DNA of 41,697 nt from JBBRSD01 sp038245725. Lineage in GTDB: Bacteria > Actinomycetota > Coriobacteriia > Anaerosomatales > JAAXUF01. Below the pieces are notes generated by a model. That model searched no databases, was not told the DNA's origin, and saw nothing but the letters and a program-made list of their open reading frames with translations. Each line of letters starts with the position of its first letter. Within the stretch, counting starts at the first letter, position 1. Location of the stretch: the NCBI GenBank assembly GCA_038245725.1, contig JBBRSD010000013.1, positions 1 through 41,697 on the forward strand, in the 5' to 3' direction. This document shows positions 25,049 through 33,605 of this stretch, one piece after another. The position numbers were made by a program, and so were the translations under genes.

Positions 25049-25402
25049 CTAGATAGCGGCCTTGGCGAGCTCGACGAGCTTGGCGAAAGCGGCAGCATCG
25101 TTGATCGCCATATCCGAGAGAACCTTGCGGTCCAGCTCGATGTTGGCCTTTTTGAGACCGTTCATGAACACGGAGTACGAGAGACCGGACAGGCGCGCAC
25201 CGGCATTGATGCGAACGATCCACAGACGGCGGATCTCGCGCTTCTTGTTGCGGCGGTCACGGTACACGTACTGCAGCGAATGCTGCGTCTGTTCTTTGGC
25301 GGAACGGTAGCTGCGGCTCTTATTGCCGTAGTAGCCCTTCGCACGAGTAAGAACTGTGCGGCGCTTCTTCTTTGCGCCAACGGCGCGCTTCACGCGAGGC
25401 AT
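25049..25402 (-). CDS. rplT: 50S ribosomal protein L20
   Basis: This 117-residue, very basic protein binds 23S rRNA early in large-subunit assembly. It begins MPRVKRAVGAKKKRRTVL and has the typical AKGYYGNKSRSYR and NAGARLSGLSYS segments. Length is standard. It is the last gene of infC-rpmI-rplT, 51 bp after rpmI, with GGGAG before the ATG. In several bacteria L20 represses this operon; an attenuator is visible upstream of infC, but L20 binding there is inference. Confidence 0.98.
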   Translation of the reverse strand: MPRVKRAVGAKKKRRTVLTRAKGYYGNKSRSYRSAKEQTQHSLQYVYRDRRNKKREIRRLWIVRINAGARLSGLSYSVFMNGLKKANIELDRKVLSDMAINDAAAFAKLVELAKAAI

Positions 25403-25453
25403 GGATTGATCACTCCCTGAAATCTACGGTCGGGGGAAACGGAGCGGGTCGGC

Positions 25454-25651
25454 CTAGCCGATGCCCAAATTCTTCCGAACAACATTGGCATCGGCCGGCG
25501 AGACGGCCGTCTCCTGACGGAAGCCGCGCTTGCGCTTCGGCGACTTCTTCTCGAGGATGTGGCTCTTGAATGCCTTGCCCCGGACGATCTTGCCCGTACC
25601 GGTAACGCGGAACCGCTTCGCGGTGCCTTTGTGAGTCTTCATCTTCGGCAT
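25454..25651 (-). CDS. rpmI: 50S ribosomal protein L35
   Basis: This 65-residue basic protein is a large-subunit component. It starts MPKMKTHKGTAKRFRVTGTG and contains HILEKKSPKRKRG, both typical of L35. TAGGAGG precedes the ATG and includes the infC stop, so translation is coupled to infC (12 bp gap). Confidence 0.98.
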   Translation of the reverse strand: MPKMKTHKGTAKRFRVTGTGKIVRGKAFKSHILEKKSPKRKRGFRQETAVSPADANVVRKNLGIG

Positions 25652-25663
25652 GTGCGCCGCCTC

Positions 25664-26254
25664 CTAGTCTTCGTTCTCGGCAACCACGTCGGTTGCGGTC
25701 TCTTCTTCGTCGGTCTTGGTGATCTCTTTGACTTCCTTCTTCTTCAAAGGTGCCAAGAGCATATGCATGTTGCGACCCTCGAGCTTGGGCTGCGTCTCGA
25801 TGATCGCGTCCTCACCAAGTTCGCCAGCGAGCCTCTCGAGAATGTTGAGCCCGAGTTCGGGATGGGCCATCTCGCGGCCACGGAACATGATCGTGACCTT
25901 GACCTTGGCGCCGGCCTCGAGGAAGCGGATAACGTGCTTCTTCTTGGTCTCGTAGTCGTGCTTGTCGATCTTCGGTCGGAACTTTATCTCTTTGATCTCG
26001 ACCTTGGTCTGGTGCTTGCGCGCGAGCTTCTCTTTCTGAGCCTGCTCGTACTTGAACTTGCTGTAGTCCATGATCCGGCAGACCGGCGGGTCGGCAAGCG
26101 GTGCGATCTCGACGAGGTCGAAATCCTGCTCGTCGGCGATGCGCTGGGCGTCAGCGATTGCAAAGATCCCCAGCTGACTGCCATCGATTCCGATCAGGCG
26201 GACCCGCGGCGCGCGGATTCGCTCGTTGAGCCTCGGTTCCGTGCTGCTGCTGAT
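25664..26254 (-). CDS. infC: translation initiation factor IF-3 (AUC start)
   Basis: This 196-residue factor keeps 30S subunits free and proofreads start codons. The N-domain contains EPRLNERIRAPRVRLIG and DGSQLGIFAIADAQ, the linker RIMDYSKFKYEQ and the C-domain RKKHVIRFLEAG. The N-domain begins upstream of the first ATG (26071), which would delete it. Reading upstream, the only fitting start is ATC at 26254, ten bases after a strong GGAGG; no ATG, GTG or TTG lies in frame nearby. Use of a rare start codon is known for infC, where IF-3 represses its own messenger. It precedes rpmI and rplT. Confidence 0.93.
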   Translation of the reverse strand: MSSSTEPRLNERIRAPRVRLIGIDGSQLGIFAIADAQRIADEQDFDLVEIAPLADPPVCRIMDYSKFKYEQAQKEKLARKHQTKVEIKEIKFRPKIDKHDYETKKKHVIRFLEAGAKVKVTIMFRGREMAHPELGLNILERLAGELGEDAIIETQPKLEGRNMHMLLAPLKKKEVKEITKTDEEETATDVVAENED

Positions 26255-26310
26255 AGGCAGCTCACCTCCGTCATTCCCGGGCCCGTTTCCGCGAACCCAT
26301 GATCCGTAAC

Positions 26311-26348
26311 AAAAACAAAACTCCCGCGGCGTGTGCAGCCGACGGGAG
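26311..26348 (-). terminator. attenuator hairpin upstream of infC
   Basis: On the minus strand CTCCCG(T)CGGC pairs with GCCGCGGGAG around TGCACAC, followed by TTTTGTTTTTG: an intrinsic terminator. It lies inside the leader, after the predicted promoter at 26495-26523 and 57 nt before the infC start, so it is likely an attenuator rather than the end of thrS. The control signal (L20, or tRNA/initiation state) cannot be read from the sequence. Confidence 0.78.
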
Positions 26349-26494
26349 ATACAGGCGAGGAGAAAGCGCCCTTGGACGCAGGTTCTCGTTCGTTCGCATC
26401 GACCAGACAGCTACCCATGTGGTGCCGCAAGGTGGGGACCATCACACCGGAATGGCGGGGTCCCTCTTGTGAGCGGTATTCAATTAGCCTGCGC

Positions 26495-26523
26495 AGTATA
26501 GTCGCCGATGCGACAGCACGCAA
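26495..26523 (-). promoter_or_regulatory. infC promoter
   Basis: TTGCGT (26518-26523), a 17-nt spacer and TATACT (26495-26500) on the minus strand. The -10 is near-consensus. Transcription would start near 26488 and leave a leader of about 235 nt to the infC start, holding the attenuator. It overlaps the end of the thrS coding region. Confidence 0.65.
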
Positions 26524-26539
26524 GGCGGCCAACGCGATA

Positions 26540-28453
26540 CTAAGGCCGCTCGCTCCCCACCTTCTCGGCGAAGTCGGAGACTGACATCGCGCCGATGTCG
26601 CCGGCCAGGCGCTCACGCACGCCGACGGTGTCGCTTTCGATCTCCTTGTCGCCCAGCACGAGCATGTAGGGCACCTTCTGCTCCTGAGCCTTGGCGATCT
26701 TGACGCGCATCGGCTCGTTCTGCGAGTACACCTCCGTGCGCACCCCCAGCTTCTTGAGGCGCTTGGCGACGGCCTCGGTGTGCTCGAGGTGGCGGTCGGA
26801 GATTGGGATCAGCACGGCTTGGATCGGAGCGAGCCACGTCGGGAAGGCGCCGGCGTAGTGCTCGATGAGGATGCCGAAGAAGCGCTCCATCGAGCCGAGG
26901 ATCGTGCGGTGCAGCATGAACGGCACGGCCTCGGAGTTCTCGGCTGTACGATACGTCAGGCCGAAGCGCGCGGGGAAGTTGAAGTCGACCTGGATGGTAG
27001 AGCACTGCCACGTGCGGCCGATGGCGTCTTTGAGCTTGATGTCGATCTTCGGGCCGTAGAACGCGCCGTCGCCTTCGTTGATCTCGAAGGGCACGCCGCG
27101 CTCGGTGAGCGTCTCGATGAGTGCGTCGGTCGCGATCTTCCAGTCCGCATCCTCGCCGATCGACTTGTCCGGGCGGGTGGAGACCTCAGCTGAGTACTCG
27201 AAACCGAAGACGCCCATCACGTAGTCGACGAAATCGAGCATCCCGATGACCTCGTCGTGGACCTGCTCTGCGGTGCAGAAGATGTGGGCATCGTCCTGGG
27301 TGAAGCCGCGCGCGCGCATGAGCCCGTGCACGACGCCCGAGAGCTCGTGGCGGTACACGGTGCCGAACTCACTGATGCGCATGGGCAGGTCGCGATAGCT
27401 CCGCACGTCGTTTCCGAAGATGAGCACGTGACCGGGGCAGTTCATCGGCTTGACCGCGTACTCGTTGGTCTTGCCTTCCCCCTCATCGATGTTGAAGAAG
27501 TACATATTCTCGCCGTAGAACTCGTAGTGCCCGCTGATCTTCCAGACGTCGGTCTTGTAGATGTGCGGGGTGATGGCCTCTTCATAGCCGCGCTCGTAGA
27601 GCACGCCCCGCAGCCACTCCTGCATGAGGCGCAGCACGCGAGCGCCCTTGGGGTGGTAGATGGGCAGACCTGCGCCGGCGATCTCGTGGAAGCTGAAGAG
27701 GTCGAGCTCCTTGCCGAGCTTGCGGTGGTCGCGCTTCTCGGCCTCTTCGAGGCGGGTCAGGTACGCGTCGAGGTCCTTCTGAGAGAACCATGCGGTGCCG
27801 TAGATACGCTGGAGCATGGGCCGGCTGTTGTCGCCACGCCAGTACGCACCGGCGACCTTCATGAGCTTGAACGCGGCGAGCCAGCCCGTGTGCGGTACGT
27901 GCGGGCCGCGGCACAGGTCTGTGAACGCGCCCTGGCGGTAGATCGAGATCGTCTCGCCTTCGGGCAGCTCGCTGATGAGCTCGCGCTTGAGTTCCTGCTG
28001 CTCGAACTCGTCGAACGCTTCGAGGCGGTCGATCTCCGTACGCTTGAAAGTCTTCTCCTCCGAGATGATCTGGCGCATGCGCTCTTCGATTGCAACGAGA
28101 TCGTCGGGCGTGAACGGCTTTTCCACCGCGAAGTCGTAGTAGAAGCCGTCCTCGATGGCCGGCCCGATGCCGAACTGCACCATCGGGAAGAGGTCCTTGA
28201 CCGCCTCGGCCATGACGTGCGCGGCCGAGTGGCGCAAGATGTGGAGCGCCTCCGGACTCTTCGCGGTGATGATCTCGACGGCGTCACCATCAGAGACGGT
28301 CGTGGTGAGGTCGACGAGCGCGCCGTTGACCTTACCAGCGATCGAGGCCTGCGCTAGACGGGGGCCGATCGCCTCGGCGACACCGAGAACGGTCGAGCCT
28401 TCCGGCACCGACTTGGACGAACCGTCCGGGAGGTTGACGCTGATCTCGGGCAT
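26540..28453 (-). CDS. thrS: threonyl-tRNA synthetase
   Basis: This 637-residue class II synthetase attaches threonine to tRNA-Thr and edits mischarged serine. The order is TGS domain (1-62), editing domain with HSAAH (75-79) and Cys181 to His185 (CRGPH), then catalytic core with MNCPGHVLIF (zinc ligand Cys339) and TVYRHELSG, and a C-terminal anticodon-binding domain. Length is standard. It is preceded by a terminator for the upstream zinc-ribbon gene and has AAGAAGGAG before the ATG. No T-box is seen in the 85-bp gap. Confidence 0.97.
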   Translation of the reverse strand: MPEISVNLPDGSSKSVPEGSTVLGVAEAIGPRLAQASIAGKVNGALVDLTTTVSDGDAVEIITAKSPEALHILRHSAAHVMAEAVKDLFPMVQFGIGPAIEDGFYYDFAVEKPFTPDDLVAIEERMRQIISEEKTFKRTEIDRLEAFDEFEQQELKRELISELPEGETISIYRQGAFTDLCRGPHVPHTGWLAAFKLMKVAGAYWRGDNSRPMLQRIYGTAWFSQKDLDAYLTRLEEAEKRDHRKLGKELDLFSFHEIAGAGLPIYHPKGARVLRLMQEWLRGVLYERGYEEAITPHIYKTDVWKISGHYEFYGENMYFFNIDEGEGKTNEYAVKPMNCPGHVLIFGNDVRSYRDLPMRISEFGTVYRHELSGVVHGLMRARGFTQDDAHIFCTAEQVHDEVIGMLDFVDYVMGVFGFEYSAEVSTRPDKSIGEDADWKIATDALIETLTERGVPFEINEGDGAFYGPKIDIKLKDAIGRTWQCSTIQVDFNFPARFGLTYRTAENSEAVPFMLHRTILGSMERFFGILIEHYAGAFPTWLAPIQAVLIPISDRHLEHTEAVAKRLKKLGVRTEVYSQNEPMRVKIAKAQEQKVPYMLVLGDKEIESDTVGVRERLAGDIGAMSVSDFAEKVGSERP

Positions 28454-28476
28454 CGCACTGACTCCTTCTTGTCACG

Positions 28477-28503
28477 AAAACCGCCCCGCTTACGGCGGGG
28501 CGG
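28477..28503 (-). terminator. intrinsic terminator
   Basis: CCGCCCCGC and GCGGGGCGG flank CGTAA on the minus strand, followed by TTTTCG. It ends the zinc-ribbon protein gene 35 bp downstream of its stop and lies 24 bp before thrS, so thrS would need read-through or its own start; no clear promoter is visible in that gap. Confidence 0.8.
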
Positions 28504-28537
28504 GTCGGTTCTTACGTCTGACGGCCGACCGGCGAAA

Positions 28538-28993
28538 CTACTGTTTCGTCTTGCAGTAAGGACACACCGTCCACGGCAGTTTGAGAGCACGCCCGCACTC
28601 GGTGCATGACTTGCGAAGTTTCTTCATGCACGAAGGGCAGATCAAGAACTCCTTCTCAACCGGCTTGGAGCACGCCGGGCACACCTCGTAGTCACGGGCG
28701 AGAGATGTCTCTTTCGCGTGAATCTCGAGCTCTCGCTCGCGAGCGTCATCGACCGATTCCGCGGGCCGGGCGATGAGGTAGATGATCAGCCCGGGGAACG
28801 GGAAGATCGGAAAGAACATCGCAACCACAAGGGCCCAGAACCAGCCCATCGCCCCTCGCCGGACGGCATCGCGATACGTCCAGAACACGATCGCTCCGTA
28901 GAGCACGATCAAGAACAGAGAGCACAGGTTACGACCGAGCACGAACATCGGGCTCGTGATAATCGGGTTGATCAAATCGGTGAGGCTGCCCAT
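28538..28993 (-). CDS. membrane protein with double zinc ribbon
   Basis: This 151-residue protein has two predicted membrane segments (about 18-39 and 49-76) and a cytoplasmic tail with four CxxC pairs: 105-108 (CPAC), 119-122 (CPSC), 130-133 (CTEC) and 144-147 (CPYC), which would form two zinc ribbons. A charged linker (VDDARERELEIHAKETSLAR) joins them. It resembles actinobacterial and Firmicute double-zinc-ribbon membrane proteins of unknown role. The ATG at 28993 is close to GGGAG; a GTG six codons upstream is possible. A TAGAAT -10 at 29046-29051 without a good -35 may be its promoter. Confidence 0.75.
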   Translation of the reverse strand: MGSLTDLINPIITSPMFVLGRNLCSLFLIVLYGAIVFWTYRDAVRRGAMGWFWALVVAMFFPIFPFPGLIIYLIARPAESVDDARERELEIHAKETSLARDYEVCPACSKPVEKEFLICPSCMKKLRKSCTECGRALKLPWTVCPYCKTKQ

Positions 28994-29094
28994 GTGCTCC
29001 CTTTCGGCCACGAAAGCGCGACCTGGCTGCTGTCACAACAGCGCGATTCTAGCAGAAGCGAGGCTGTGACCGCAGGTCAACGACGCCGCGTTGC

Positions 29095-30450
29095 TTACGC
29101 GTTGCGCAGCAGCGCCCTCGCCTCGCCCGCGGTCGTGATGCTGCCGGTGACGACGAGTCCGTCTTCGCCTGCCGGCATCAGCTCCGCAAGTGCCTCCGCG
29201 ACGCTGTCGTATGCGGCTCGCGGCGGCGTGCCGGTCACATCGGTCACGAGCGCCGCGAGCAGATCGACCGGCATCGCTCGCGGCGACTCCGACTTCGTGA
29301 CCGCGAACCCGCCGGCGACCGGTGCGAGCGCCTCGACGATGCCGCGCGCATCCTTGTCGGCAAGTATGCCGAGAAGAAACAGCGGGCGCGCTGCCGGGCT
29401 GGGGAACGCGTCGCGGATCGCGCTTGCCAGCACCGCGGCCGCCTGCGGGTTGTGCGAACCGTCAACGATGACGGGCGGCTCTTCGCGGACGAATTCGAAG
29501 CGCCCAGGGATCGTCAGGTCGCACAAGGCATCTCGGACGCGACGGGGATCGAGCGCGCGGCCGAGCACCGCCTCCGCGGCCGCGATGGCGGTGGCGATGT
29601 TGGCGGCTTGGTACGCGGGTGCGTGGAGCGCGAGTTCGACGTAGCGCGCGTGAACGCCATCGACCTCGACGACCGTGGTGCCGGTGGGAGCGGCGGGGTT
29701 CTCAGTGACGCGGAAGCGGACGGTGAGTTCTTCTGCGACCGGCGAGAAAGCCAGACCTTCGCGCACGGCGCGGGCGTGGGTCGCGACCTCGTCGGCTTTG
29801 GCCAGGAAGATGGCGTCGAGGCCGTCGGTTCCGGGCCCGAGCACCGGCGCACTCGCGGGGCCGATGATCGCGGCCTTCTCGGCGGCGATGGCCTCGAGCG
29901 TGTCGCCGAGGACAGCGGTGTGGTCGAGTCCGACGCCGGTGATGACCGCGACGCTCGGGGCCACGACGCTCGTCGCGTCCCAGCGCCCGCCGAGGCCGAC
30001 CTCGAGCACGGCGATCTCGACGTCGAACTCGTGGAAGAGCCACAGCGCGGCGGCCGTGAGCAGCTCGAACTCGGTGAGGCCCTTCGGCGCGCCGAGGGGC
30101 TCGCCCGGGCGCACGCCGCACGCCGCCGCGAGAGCGGTCTCAAGCGCGCGCGCGAAGTCAGCGTCGGAGACCGGCTCGCCGCCGATCTCGATGCGCTCGT
30201 TGTAGCGCTCGAGGTGCGGGCTCGTGTAGAGCCCGACGCGGAAGCCTTCGGCGCGGAGAATCGCCGCGGTGATGCGCGCGGTCGATGTCTTGCCGTTGGT
30301 GCCGGTGACCTGCACCGACACGAAGCTGTCCTGCGGCCGGCCGAGCGCGTCGGTGAGCACGTTGATGCCGTCGAGCGACGGGTTCATCCCAAACTGGAGC
30401 GCCTGCTGCAACGCGCCAAGCGCTTCGTCGTAAGTCATGTGGTCGGTCAT
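29095..30450 (-). CDS. folC: folylpolyglutamate synthase / dihydrofolate synthase
   Basis: This 451-residue Mur-ligase-type enzyme adds glutamate residues to folates and may also make dihydrofolate. The ATP-binding GTNGKTSTAR (49-58) is clear, and later text (PSVAVITGVGLDHTAVLGDT, VEVGLGGRWDATS) matches the family. It follows valS by 33 bp in the same orientation, a pairing common in Gram-positive bacteria. The ATG at 30450 is used; a second Met at codon 5 is possible. No folP or folK is nearby, so the second activity is inferred from the family. Confidence 0.94.
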   Translation of the reverse strand: MTDHMTYDEALGALQQALQFGMNPSLDGINVLTDALGRPQDSFVSVQVTGTNGKTSTARITAAILRAEGFRVGLYTSPHLERYNERIEIGGEPVSDADFARALETALAAACGVRPGEPLGAPKGLTEFELLTAAALWLFHEFDVEIAVLEVGLGGRWDATSVVAPSVAVITGVGLDHTAVLGDTLEAIAAEKAAIIGPASAPVLGPGTDGLDAIFLAKADEVATHARAVREGLAFSPVAEELTVRFRVTENPAAPTGTTVVEVDGVHARYVELALHAPAYQAANIATAIAAAEAVLGRALDPRRVRDALCDLTIPGRFEFVREEPPVIVDGSHNPQAAAVLASAIRDAFPSPAARPLFLLGILADKDARGIVEALAPVAGGFAVTKSESPRAMPVDLLAALVTDVTGTPPRAAYDSVAEALAELMPAGEDGLVVTGSITTAGEARALLRNA

Positions 30451-30483
30451 CGAAGGCGGCCTCGGTACGCGAGTCGGCGGCGC

Positions 30484-33141
30484 TTAGGCGAGCTCGGCGA
30501 GCTGCGCTTTGATAAGCGCGAGCTGGTCGGTGAGCTCGTCTGCGCGGGCGCGGTCCTTCTCGACGATCTCAGGCGCGGCTTTCGCGAGAAAGCCCTCGTT
30601 CGAAAGCTTCTTCGAGAGGCGCTCGAGTTCGATGGCGACCCGTTCGCGCTCGTTGCTCAGACGCACGGCCTCCGCCTCGAAGTCAACGAGCCCCTCGAGT
30701 GGGATGTAGATCTCGACTCCGCTCGCGATGACGGTCGCCGAGTGAGCGGGCTTGGCGATGTCGGTGCCGACCTCGAAATCACCGACGCCTGCAAGTGCGG
30801 CCATGCGGCCGAACTCGTCGTCGACCCACTGCTTCTCGGCGTCACCGGTCGTGCGTATGGCGATGTCGAGCGCACGCTTCCGCGGAATCTGGTAGCGGGC
30901 GCGCACCGCTCGAACACCAACTACGATCTCGATGAGGCGGTCGATGGAGGCTTCGGCGCCAGGATCAGCGAAGCGCGAAAGGGTGGCGTATTCGGGCCAC
31001 GAAGCGATCATCAGCGAAGGCGCCGTGTCGTCATCGGAAAGCGGCAGGTTGCGCCAGATCGCCTCGGTGACGAAGGGCATCATGGGGTGGAGCAGGCGCA
31101 GCGCCTGGTCGAGCACGAAGACGAGGATGCGCTGCACGCCGAGACGCTGCTCGGAGTCGCCACCGTTGAGGCGGCTCTTCGACAGTTCGATGTACCAGTC
31201 GCAGAATTCGTTCCAGAAGAAGTCGTAGAGCGCACGGGCCGTCTCGCCGAACTCGTAGGTCGCGAGCCCTTCGTCGACGCGCGCCGAAAGGTTTGCGAGC
31301 CGCGAGAGAATCCAGCGGTCGGCGACCGTCTCCGCGACGGGCGCGCCGGGCGTGTAGCCATCGAGGTTCATCATCACGAACCGGCTCGCGTTCCATATCT
31401 TGTTCGCGAAGTTGCGCGAGGAGAGCAGCTTGTCCTCGGCGAACTTGATGTCCTGGTTGCCGGTGACCTGGAGCATGAGGCCGAAGCGCATGCCGTCGGC
31501 GCCGTAGTGCTCCATGAGGTCGAGCGGGTCCACACCGGTGCCGAGCGACTTGCTCATGCGCCGGCCCTCAGCGTTGAAGACGGTGGGATGGATGATGACG
31601 TCTTCGAAGGGAACCTGCGCGTCGTTGAAGTACATACCGCTGACAACCATGCGCGCGACCCACAGGAAAAGGATGTCGCGCGCCGTCGAGAGCACGTTGG
31701 TCGGGTAGAAGTACGCGAGTTCCGGTGTCTCTTCGGGCCAACCGAGCGTGGCAAACGGCCAGAGCTGCGAGCTGAACCACGTGTCGAGCACGTCTTCGTC
31801 CTGACGCACGTTGGAGCTGCCGCACTTCGGACAGGCGGTCAGGTCCTCCATCGAGGCGACCACCTCGCCGCAGTCATCGCAGTAGAACACCGGGATGCGG
31901 TGGCCCCACCACAGCTGGCGCGAGATGCACCAGTCGCGGATGTTCTCCATCCAGTGGTAGTAGACGTTCTCCCAGCGTTTCGGGTGGAAGGTCGTGCGCC
32001 CATCTCGGACGGCCTCGATCGCGGGCTCAGCCAGCGGCTTCATGTCCACGAACCACTGGTCCGAGAGCCACGGCTCGATGACCGTGTGGCAGCGGTAACA
32101 GTGGCCGACCGAGTGCACGTGCTCATCGGTCTTTACGAGCGCGCCGAGGGCCTCAAGGTCCGCCAGCACGCGCTTGCGCGCCTCGTAGCGCTCGAGCCCG
32201 GCGTAGGCGCCGCCTTCTGCCGAGATGGTCGCGTCGGCGTTCATGATGTTGATCTTGGCGCAGGCGTGACGCTCGCCTATCTCGAAGTCGTTGACGTCGT
32301 GGGCGGGCGTCACCTTCACGGCGCCGGTCCCGAAGCTGGGGTCGACGTACTCATCGGCGACGATGGGGATCTCGCGACCCACGAGCGGCAGCACGACTAT
32401 TGCGCCCACGAGCGCCGAGTAGCGCTCGTCATCCGGGTGGACGGCGATGCACGTGTCGCCCAGCATCGTCTCGGGACGCGTGGTCGCGACGACGACGTGG
32501 TCGACACCGCCGACCGGCTCCTTGAGCGGGTAGCGCAAATGCCACAGATGTGAATCGACGTCCTCGTGCTCGACCTCGATGTCCGAGAGCGCGGTGGAGC
32601 AGCGCGGGCACCAGTTGATGATGCGCTTGCCTCGGTAGACGAGACCCGCGTCGAACCAGTCGACGAAGACCTTGCGCACGGCCTTGGCATAGCTCGCGTC
32701 CATCGTGAAGCGCTCGTTGTCGTAGTCGCACGAGCATCCCATCGCCTTGAGCTGGCCGATGATCGTGCCGCCGTAGAGCGCCTTCCACTCCCAGCACGCC
32801 GCGACGAACGCCTCGCGGCCGAGATCGTGGCGCGATTTGCCCTCGTCGTGCAGCTTCTGCTCGACCTTGTTCTGCGTGGCGATGCCTGCGTGATCGGTGC
32901 CGACGACCCACAACGTCGGCACACCGGCCATTCGTGAGCGTCTGATGACGACGTCTTGAATCGTGTTGTTGAGCGCGTGGCCCATGTGCAGGGAACCGGT
33001 GACGTTGGGAGGCGGGATCGCGACCGAGTACGGCTGCACTCCCTCGACGATCTTCGCCGAGAAGTAGCCGCCTTCCATCCATGACGCGAAGATGGCTCCT
33101 TCCACCGCTTTTGGGTCGTATGCGGAGGGAATCTCAGTCAT
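30484..33141 (-). CDS. valS: valyl-tRNA synthetase
   Basis: This 885-residue class I synthetase charges tRNA-Val and edits threonine. The HIGH motif is HMGH (52-55, in PPNVTGSLHMGHALNN). The KMSKS loop reads RMSKS (in GRRMSKSLGTG), a tolerated variant. Cysteine pairs CPRC, CDDC and CPKC suggest zinc-binding insertions, and the C-terminus has the coiled coil that contacts tRNA. A TAGAAT -10-like element lies at 33193-33198 upstream but its -35 is poor. It is divergent from the small cysteine-rich gene at 33383. Confidence 0.97.
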   Translation of the reverse strand: MTEIPSAYDPKAVEGAIFASWMEGGYFSAKIVEGVQPYSVAIPPPNVTGSLHMGHALNNTIQDVVIRRSRMAGVPTLWVVGTDHAGIATQNKVEQKLHDEGKSRHDLGREAFVAACWEWKALYGGTIIGQLKAMGCSCDYDNERFTMDASYAKAVRKVFVDWFDAGLVYRGKRIINWCPRCSTALSDIEVEHEDVDSHLWHLRYPLKEPVGGVDHVVVATTRPETMLGDTCIAVHPDDERYSALVGAIVVLPLVGREIPIVADEYVDPSFGTGAVKVTPAHDVNDFEIGERHACAKINIMNADATISAEGGAYAGLERYEARKRVLADLEALGALVKTDEHVHSVGHCYRCHTVIEPWLSDQWFVDMKPLAEPAIEAVRDGRTTFHPKRWENVYYHWMENIRDWCISRQLWWGHRIPVFYCDDCGEVVASMEDLTACPKCGSSNVRQDEDVLDTWFSSQLWPFATLGWPEETPELAYFYPTNVLSTARDILFLWVARMVVSGMYFNDAQVPFEDVIIHPTVFNAEGRRMSKSLGTGVDPLDLMEHYGADGMRFGLMLQVTGNQDIKFAEDKLLSSRNFANKIWNASRFVMMNLDGYTPGAPVAETVADRWILSRLANLSARVDEGLATYEFGETARALYDFFWNEFCDWYIELSKSRLNGGDSEQRLGVQRILVFVLDQALRLLHPMMPFVTEAIWRNLPLSDDDTAPSLMIASWPEYATLSRFADPGAEASIDRLIEIVVGVRAVRARYQIPRKRALDIAIRTTGDAEKQWVDDEFGRMAALAGVGDFEVGTDIAKPAHSATVIASGVEIYIPLEGLVDFEAEAVRLSNERERVAIELERLSKKLSNEGFLAKAAPEIVEKDRARADELTDQLALIKAQLAELA

Positions 33142-33382
33142 GGGAGGGGTTTACCTTTCGCTCGCGCAGCAAGACTCGCTCTTTGAGTGCGTATTCTAGC
33201 AGTCGGCTGCGCGCGCTTCTCGGTCACAGTGCGAAGTCCTGTTTGCGGTCCGCCGCCATGGCCGCTGGTCACGCGCTCGTCCGATTGCCGTTGATTCGGT
33301 AGACTTAGTTACCGACATCACTAAGCGGCAGACGCGCCCGATCCGGAGGCGCACGTCCGTACGAGCACGGGGGGAACACCAC

Positions 33383-33601
33383 ATGTCTGACTGCGAACTC
33401 ACCGAGAAGTGCATCTTCTTCAACGACAAGATGCCGAACATGCCGACCATGGCGGGACTCTTCAAGGACCGCTTCTGCCGCGCAGAAGGTGTCGGTTGTG
33501 CGCGCTTGACGGTTTGCCATGCCCTCGGCCGAGAGAACGTGCCCGGCGACCTGTACCCGAACGACGAGAAGCGCGCCGAGCTCCTGGTCGCTGGAGCGTA
33601 G
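33383..33601 (+). CDS. small cysteine-rich conserved-looking protein
   Basis: This 72-residue protein has five cysteines (4, 10, 32, 39, 45) and the segments CIFFNDKMPNMP, CARLTVCHALGRENVP and GDLYPND. I recall similar short proteins in anaerobic bacteria (CxFFNDKMxNMP ... ALGREKVP), but no function. The cysteine spacing suggests metal or iron-sulfur binding. GGGGGG lies about 8 nt before the ATG. It is the only plus-strand gene between 9565 and 39181, is divergent from valS and ends 4 bp before the converging clpX stop. No membrane or signal sequence is seen. Confidence 0.75.
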   Translation: MSDCELTEKCIFFNDKMPNMPTMAGLFKDRFCRAEGVGCARLTVCHALGRENVPGDLYPNDEKRAELLVAGA

Positions 33602-33605
33602 CGGT

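Noticed and set aside
29452..32553. A 1033-codon open frame on the plus strand across folC and valS
   Set aside because: It is antisense to two clearly real genes and has a low-complexity, Arg/Asp/Val-rich composition typical of the complementary strand in high-GC DNA.
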